Made by a program: the position numbers and the translations under genes. Positions 58,001 through 64,000 of a DNA stretch of 64,000 nucleotides are shown in pieces (position 1 is the first letter of the stretch; each line of letters begins with the position of its first letter). This DNA is from Crambe crambe (lineage: Eukaryota > Porifera > Demospongiae > Poecilosclerida > Crambeidae): the NCBI GenBank assembly GCA_963924555.1, contig OZ004598.1, positions 1,636,501 through 1,700,500 on the forward strand, read 5' to 3'. Below the pieces are notes generated by a model, which had not been told where the DNA came from, made no database searches, and saw nothing but the letters and a program-made list of their open reading frames with translations.

Positions 58001-61000
58001 ACCATTGAGACAAGTAGTAGGAGTACAGAAGGACTCGTCAATCTCACACGACATTCCAGTAAAGCCCCCAGGACAAAGGCAACTAAAACCAAGTCCAGTT
58101 TCTTCCATGCAAGTCCCACCATTCATACATGTATCAGGCATGCACTGTAGAATTTCCTCCTGGCAAGTGGCTGCTGTGTAACCAGGGAGACACATGCAGG
58201 AGAAATCCAAGCCTATCCCTTCCACACATGTACCACTATTTTGACAGGAGGTATCTGTACAAACTTCTATATCAGTACGACACCTCTCTCCAGTGAACCC
58301 ATCAGGACAGTCACATCTGAAGTCCCCATTACCAAGATAAGCACACGTGCCATTGTTACTACATGGATCTGATTCACAAGGGAAAAGAGATACACCACAC
58401 GTAAATCCAGTGAATCCTTCAGCACATTGACACTGAATGAGACCAAATTGAAGATCCGTACATGTACCACCATTGAGACAAGGCATGGCTACACAGTCAT
58501 CTATGTCTATGGAACAATTCCTACCAGTGAACCCAATCACACAACTACAGGAATAGGTAGAGTTGCTATCAGTACATGCACTACTGGAGAAGTCAGCACA
58601 TGGGCCAAATCGATCACCTGGGATACCAGTATCACAGTGGTCAATGTCAGTTTCACAAGTTCTACCTGTCCAACCGAGATAGCAGTTGCATGTAAAGTCA
58701 TTTATTTCATCTACACAGCTACCATTTATGCAAGGATTGGGGTTGCATTCGTTGATATCAATATCACAAGTGCTACCAGTAAAACCACCAGGACATTGGC
58801 AAGAGAACGATTCAATGCCATCAATGCATGTGCCACCATTGCTACACTGAGCGGACGAATCAGCACAATCATCAATACGAACATCACAACTGCTGCCAGT
58901 ATAATCCAGAGCACAAGCACATCTAAATGAACTCCCAGAGGATATGCATGTCCCTTGACTCCCACATGGTTGTACAGCACAGGGATCTGGAAAAGAAATT
59001 AAGGACATACATTTATCTGAAACTAGCTACTTGACCTACATAATATTCCCTACTAGCTGCATACGTACCAGAGGCCTGGGCATCTTGGGGGAATGGAAAC
59101 AATATTAAAATTGGCATGCAAACTCTTAAGCTTGTGCAACTTCACCATGCACCAGCTCCCCAGGCCATATGCATATACAATTTTTGCGAAGGTTAGTTGC
59201 TGATCGAGGTGCTTTGTAGCTAGTGCACACTCTAGCATCATCCAATGAAAAAACAACCCTTAACCTTGGACTGCACCCTGGACTTGGCAGTTTTATTTCG
59301 TGGTTTAACTATTCCACTCCACTCCAATCTAAAAAAACAAAGCAAAAAAAATCAACTGATACATGCATACCTGCTGGTTGTGATACTTGTACAAGTCCAA
59401 TCGACACTTTCCTGACAACTTCTTGGGTTAATGGTTCCACAGCCACAGCTACGATATCAAAGTCATACAGATCAGGTTGAATGGGATTTGTGAGGTTGTT
59501 GAGGGCTATCACTCTATCTCTAAGTATTCTTGTTTCTCCATTAAGTTCTAAGCCGAGGACGAAATAATTACTACCAAGTTCTCCATTGGAGAATCTGAAA
59601 ATTCTTTCAACTCTGTCATTCTTAGTCAGAGTCAGTGAAGCTGAAGCAACTGGTGAAGTGAATAATCTGCTCTCCAAAGCTACGGTGAATTCAAATACAG
59701 TAGATCTGCTCTGAATTGAAGCATTGATACTGCTGAAGTAGGTATCAGCTGTGAAGTTCACTCTATAATCTGCAGGCACTGCAGGGATAAAAACTTGTCA
59801 ATACTACTTATTTAACAATGATGACAACAACAATAAAAGCAGCAAAAATGAAAATAACAACAACAGCAACAGTAAACACAATAAAATAAGTAACTACTTT
59901 CCTCCTGGTTAGTCATTTTGTCTCCTATTTAATTATTTTGAATACACAAAGCTATAGCAGTCAATATCTTTGAAGGCCATAGCTACTATCAAAAGTTAAT
60001 ACTTGAATTGAACTTACACGCATCACATGTGCCTGTAGCAAATACTCCTTGAAAGCCGATGGGGCAGGAAAACACACAGTTTCCAGTGGTGTTGTCATAA
60101 TAGGGCCCAGTTTCAATATCACAACCTGAATTACACTAAAATGTGTGAACTGCAACTTTTTTACATCTCAATTCAACTTACGACGCTCAATGATAGTGAT
60201 ACTTTGTAAATTTGCCCAAAACGTAAAGAAAGATTGTACGAATGAATATCTATAGGGGGAAAATAAGTAAAGAACTGGGGGGGGGGGGGGGGGGGGGGGG
60301 GGTGAGAAAAGGAGGCCCCCTCCTCTTCTTAGACTAAACTCTTTAAATATTTCAACAACAGATGTGTTACTATTTACATTGTTTGGCAGCCTCCTCTGCT
60401 TTAAACATCTGGCTACACCCTGGGGTATCGATTAGTTATTGGTAAGCAACCCAATTCCCATTCATAACTTTGAGGCTGTTTCTGCTCCCAGAGATAGAGT
60501 TAGCTATACTTAGTGAGCTAGCCAATGTTAGAGTGTGCATAATCATAAGGTCAAAATTAACCCTGTATGCCTAGGTAGGATATCAAGTGCATCAATGGTG
60601 ATGTGTATGCCACAAACTCTGAGGTGTAGTTCACTGACAGCTGTAGGCCTGAAGCTGTATAAATCACAGCAGATGAAATTATAGTGGGTATAAAATTTGT
60701 GGCTTTGCAGATTTTCCAAACCATGAAATTTATGAGAACTTTACAACACAAACATTTCCTGCTATGGTAGAGACTGTACAGTCGTAAATCAGCAATCCTA
60801 TTGGTTAACCTCCTATGGACTATTCAATCCTATTGGTCCACTGTACCTGAAGACAATAGGTCCAGTGTTAACTGCTGGAGCAGTCCATCGTATGGTGACT
60901 GAAGTTTTAGGATTAGCATTCACATGTGTAGCACCAATCTTAATACAATATCAAAGGTTTAGATTGTGTATTAGCATGACTGATAGCTAAATCTCACAGT

Positions 61001-61460
61001 AGGTGGGGAGCAGCTGCTGAGTCTATATTCTCCTCCACTTCCTGGGTCTATGAAACCTCCGATATCAGAATCATCAGCAACTAACCTAGCCTGGATAAAA
61101 AATCCTCGGAAGGTAAGACCAAAGGTAGGGTCATTCACTCGGAGTACGACTGCAGAGTTGATAGAGAATTTATATCTTAGTTATAACTACTTACCTCATG
61201 CACTCACTATTGTATGTAGTGCCAGGTTTGTAGCTGTGAGTTGCTGCTAGATCAGGATCAGCCAAATCTTCAAATATATCAACAGACAAGTTATAAGGAA
61301 GACTTGGAGTTGTTTGACTGTTTATTAGGGCATGTTGTGGTGTCAGATTAGAACAGGCTTCTGCTGGAGCTCCAGTTGACCTCGAGTGGACAGGAGAGAG
61401 AGCTGTCATCACCAACACAGTAATGAAGAGAATACATGTTGTAGAGCATAGGCAGTCCAT
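49001..61460 (-). CDS. Giant Reeler-EGF transmembrane receptor (about 50 EGF domains)
   Basis: Thirteen exons (61460-61208, 61149-60998, 60938-60847, 60249-60182, 60125-60018, 59778-59371, 58986-57541, 57157-57053, 56089-55610, 54452-50016, 49807-49634, 49432-49348, 49097-49001) give 7905 nt in one frame, 2634 aa. Order: signal peptide (1-27); Reeler domain (about 28-188; FRGFFIQARL, TIRWTAPAVNTGPIVF, SFVQSFFTFWANLQ); Cys segment (189-224); unknown beta-rich domain (225-360); 12 EGFs (361-842); second Cys segment (843-877); second beta-rich domain (878-1037); 38 EGFs (1038-2516); TM helix (about 2530-2558); 76-aa tail ending KIEERRID. EGFs follow C.NGGTC.EG...C.C..GF.G..C; the first array has calcium-binding DIDxxEC/DDC types. 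Adhesion, recognition or scavenging are plausible roles. The EGF exons read as a Jagged/Notch-like array but no DSL, LNR or ankyrin domains are present. Confidence 0.92.
49868..50006. mobile_element. Dispersed MITE copy (CTGGGTCCCAA family) in receptor intron 10
   Basis: Shares AGACACTCCAAATGAGGACA, TGCTGGGTCCCAAGTCTGTC and CATTATTCAG with the other copies. It takes up most of the intron between the EGF exon (ends 50016) and the TM exon (starts 49807). Confidence 0.6.
50016..54452 (-). repeat. 38-unit EGF-coding array in one 4.4-kb exon
   Basis: Units of about 114 bp, unbroken by introns. From about 50700 to 52850 a seven-EGF block repeats at 837 bp (AGCTATATGATTTGGG at 51781 and 52618; AAAGTTTGGG text at 51310 and 52147), and a shortened third block lies at the 3' side. 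The blocks are nearly identical in DNA. Confidence 0.92.
54949..55230. mobile_element. Foldback MITE in receptor intron 9
   Basis: Two arms of about 115-120 bp, GCAGGGATAGCTGTGTGTGG through ACTATTCTTACTTCA, pair with GGAGTGAAGTAGGACTAGTT through CACACAGCCATCCCTAC around a short loop. Length is about 280 bp; non-coding. Confidence 0.85.
60277..60301. repeat. Poly-G run in receptor intron 3
   Basis: About 25 consecutive G, on the coding strand a C-run about 30 bp upstream of the acceptor of exon 4. Such runs are prone to assembly and polymerase slippage errors. Confidence 0.9.
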
Positions 61461-63070
61461 GATGGCAGGTACACACCTCTTTTATTGTATAGCTAAGCAA
61501 TTATAAGTTCTGAATGTAATTCATTACGTAATGAATTTAGTTTGTGTTATGAATAACAGACAGTGTGGCTAGAATTCTATAGCCACACAAAAATGTACAT
61601 GTAGGTAGAATTACAATTGTGTCAATCATACAATAAAACAACCAAAAAAACAAAAAAACAAAACAAAACTAAAACATTGTAAAATGCTAAGGCATGCAGT
61701 ACCTAGCAATATTGGCTATGGAGGGATTTTCCTAAAAGTATATATATAGTGTATTGTAAAGTATGAAAGGGTATACAATTCAGTGCCAGGTTACCAGGTA
61801 TACAGATCTTATTATGATTTGATTGACTACATCAACTTTCATGCAGTTTATGGGTGCAAGGCTAATATAGCTGTCATGTTCTGTCTGCACTAATTCATAT
61901 TCACAGGCCCTGCATTGAAACTATGATTAATTTATCATTGCATATGTAAAGAGTTAGAGCTGCTATTCCTAAATTCATGTTATAACTACTGAATGCTGTA
62001 ATGTTATGACTCACAATAATAAGGTAGCTATTTATGGCTAGTTGCCACCTTTATCAAACAATAAACAAAGACTGAGAGAACTTCATGGGAAATATGTACC
62101 TAACAGTTTCAAATACAGGTTAAATAAAAAAGCTACATACAAGATATGTGTGGCCAATCCCATTCCACCACTCCTTAGGACACCAGAGCCACCATACCAT
62201 GTGATTCTGAACACTTACTTATTCTGTTACGTTTAAAAGAAGCATTATACGTAGTTAAAATTGAAGAGATGGTGCTGAAAATAGATATAGCTAATACAAT
62301 CTTCATATTTCTTTGGACAGGGCCCCACAGGATATTGAATTGCTGCTCTGCCAAAGGAAAGTATTGAAGAGACTGATAATATGCAGTTATCAGATGAGGA
62401 TACAAAAAAGAAAGATGTCAGAAGAAAGAAAAATCAATCAGTGTGACGATAGGTAGGTAGCCATGCATTGTGCATAAGATCATGGTAGCTATAACTAATG
62501 TATGGGTGATGCTGAAATGGCAGTGAAATGGAATATGTATATTATTGTTACTGCATCCATGAACATAAGTATAGTCACCAATTGATTCCATTCTTCGATG
62601 CAGCTCAAGCTGAATTGGATCTGACAGCAGCATAAAACTACCACATTAATAATCAAACACATGATCAGGAGAATCTTACTACTCCTAGTGAAACTGCTCA
62701 AACTAGCATGATTTTTGTCCATGAGGAAGATAAAAGGAAAATTACTTCCTACTCTCCTATTTTCCTCCAAGCACTCCTTCTTGAATGGGGCGGGGCCCTT
62801 TATGTAGGATAATGCCTTTTCTCCTTTTTCTAATGGTATTCCTCTCTAATAACCTGTGAGTAAGGTTTTTGCTGAGTTGGTGGTATTTCTAAAGTATTCT
62901 CCCTCCCAGTGTACTGTGTTCTTCCTCCATCAGCCTATTATTGTCTTTCATTCTTTGAATATAGAGAGTATTTCATAGGGTGCACATGCTTCTATACTCC
63001 ACATTATAGAAAACAGCTAAGCCATTCCAATGACTCAAACAGTCACTGCAAGTGTGGTTAATCGAGTGTT
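61461..63070. other. Upstream region of the receptor gene; no supported gene
   Basis: AT-rich sequence with an AAAACAAA-type run near 61645 and no exon chain on either strand that I could support. It should contain the promoter of the receptor gene (ATG at 61460), but no TATA box or clear motif cluster stands out. Confidence 0.6.
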
Positions 63071-63235
63071 ACAGGTTTATTTGATCTTAAGATCATGTAT
63101 ATTATTTATCGAGGAAACCCAGCACAAGGAAGTCCCCAGAGTCCTCAGAACACCATCCACATGGGTGAAACTACCACACCTCAACTACATTTACATATGT
63201 ACCACATTTTGTATGCATTTATCATTTATTATTCC
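63071..63235 (+). pseudogene. Relic of the last exon of the C45 enzyme gene
   Basis: ACAGGTTTATTTGATCTTAAGATCATG...CACAAGGAAGTCCCCAGAG matches the acceptor, last exon and 3' flank of the C45 gene (48726-48870). The reading frame is disturbed by a small loss after TTTGATCT and by added codons, and the stop is not kept in place. No upstream C45 exon is found before it, so it is a truncated duplicate. Confidence 0.88.
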
Positions 63236-63238
63236 TTA

Positions 63239-63503
63239 GGCCACAGTAATTTATTTAGCTAACTGCTTCTCAGGCCCTCCTACCTCAAATTTTAATGCCT
63301 CCCCAAGGAAAAATATTGAGGGTCAAAGTTCAAATTGAGCTCTCTAAGTAGGATAATAATAATATCTCAAATTCAAGCTTTGAAAATGGCAGATATGCCA
63401 TCTGACCACACCCTTTAAATATATTATACCTCCCTCCCTCCTCAATTTGTAGACAGTTTTCGCCTGAGAAACAAGGAATTAGCTAAACTACCATGGCCTT
63501 ATA
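63239..63503. mobile_element. PIF/Harbinger-type MITE with TTA target duplication
   Basis: Inverted ends (GGCCACAGTAATTTATTTAG...TTCTCAGGC and GCCTGAGAAACAAGGAATTA...CCATGGCC) of about 37 bp are flanked by TTA on both sides. The matching site in the original block (TTTTCCTTATACAC near 48870-48883) lacks the insert, so the empty site is known. About 265 bp, no transposase. Confidence 0.82.
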
Positions 63504-63618
63504 CACAAGTTCTTATGATGTGATCTATTATAAGCATAAAATATAAAGATACGGATAAAAAAGTTGGGGAGTAGCAGCCAGCTACATGAAGCTAGCAGAT
63601 TATTAGCTTTATTTATTT

Positions 63619-64000
63619 TTAATCGATTCTTCTCTCTTCTATCTTATCTTTGTCTGATTGCTCCATAATATTAGTCTCTTCGACTTCTTCTTCAGTAGCC
63701 AAGTAAGATACAGGTGGCCTATCAGAATTAAGTGGAGTTAAAGACTATGCAACCTCAAAGAGATGTCCTACTGTGGAATCTCATCAATGGTGGGGGACAC
63801 ACTGAAAGAGGACAAGCCTCAGATGAGAATAAGGATAATGACATCTTTAGTTGAAGGTTTCACTCATTTTTTTTCACTCTTGGGAGAATTAAATTTGGGC
63901 AGTCATAAGTGGATCTTATGAATACTATACCTGATGCTGTCATGTGCTGCTTCCAAGTCCTTAGTTGTGCGATATCTTGCATGAATCTCGAATGAATTTG
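63619..64000 (-). CDS. 3' end of a second Reeler-EGF-type receptor gene (partial)
   Basis: The last exon (63718-63619) encodes PPVSYLATEEEVEETNIMEQ followed by SDKDKIEERRID and a stop, differing from the neighbour's tail by one added Glu and a few substitutions. The penultimate exon (from 63931 leftwards to its donor; upstream part beyond the window) encodes KFIRDSCKISHN-strand text whose translation in frame ends ...ARYRTTKDLEAAHDSIR. Acceptor, donor and phase match the complete gene. The rest lies to the right of the window. The intact frame suggests a functional paralogue. Confidence 0.82.

Noticed and set aside
57053-61460. Reading the receptor as two separate genes
   Set aside because: No signal peptide, promoter sign or TM exon between the modules, and the 57541-to-57157 junction keeps phase 1 and frame; transcript data could still change this.

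Overview
The window is animal nuclear DNA, most likely from a sponge (a demosponge of the Amphimedon kind is my best guess). It is AT-rich with compact multi-exon genes, GT-AG introns often only 40-300 bp long, and strings of TAGC-type low-complexity sequence. Gene content is clearly metazoan: an NLR receptor, TRAPPC8, VAP, ENTR1, AGXT2 and a giant EGF receptor. I place it on a sponge from style and NLR character, not from a sequence match. All exon models were built by hand from splice sites, reading-frame continuity and remembered family sequences. Seven of the eight spliced models run ATG to stop in one frame (the eighth is cut by the window edge), which supports them strongly.

Layout. (1) 1-575: a broken intron-bearing copy of part of TRAPPC8. 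(2) 661-5325 (-): an intronless-CDS NLR with two N-terminal death-fold regions, an unexpected Ig-like domain, NACHT and a long array of near-identical LRRs. (3) 8324-16119 (-): TRAPPC8 in 24 exons. (4) 16650-19624 (+): VAP, sharing a divergent promoter with TRAPPC8. (5) 19987-28611 (+): an a-a-D type protein disulfide isomerase with a 4.5-kb repeat-filled intron. (6) 30532-31334 (-): a 110-aa orphan. (7) 31993-33360 (+): a secreted mucin-like orphan. (8) 33829-34570: a nested satellite. (9) 34702-40574 (-): ENTR1. (10) 40752-45804 (+): AGXT2, head-to-head with ENTR1. (11) 45956-48823 (+): a peptidase-C45/acyltransferase-like enzyme. (12) 49001-61460 (-): one 13-exon gene for a 2634-aa membrane receptor with a Reeler domain, two copies of a Cys-segment/beta-domain/EGF-array module (about 50 EGF domains), a TM helix and a short tail. 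(13) 63071-64000: a duplicated block carrying a relic of the C45 enzyme's last exon and the 3' end of a second receptor gene that runs off the window.

Functionally, TRAPPC8, VAP, PDI and ENTR1 all serve the endomembrane system, and E-box (CACGTG) modules are duplicated in both intergenic spaces around VAP. The two ends of the window are fast-evolving surface or immune-type loci (NLR; Reeler-EGF receptor), each next to a partial segmental duplication. The stretches between genes are mostly small non-autonomous DNA transposons (MITEs), minisatellites and microsatellites. I saw no retroviral, LTR, LINE, Polinton, tRNA, rRNA or CRISPR sequence.
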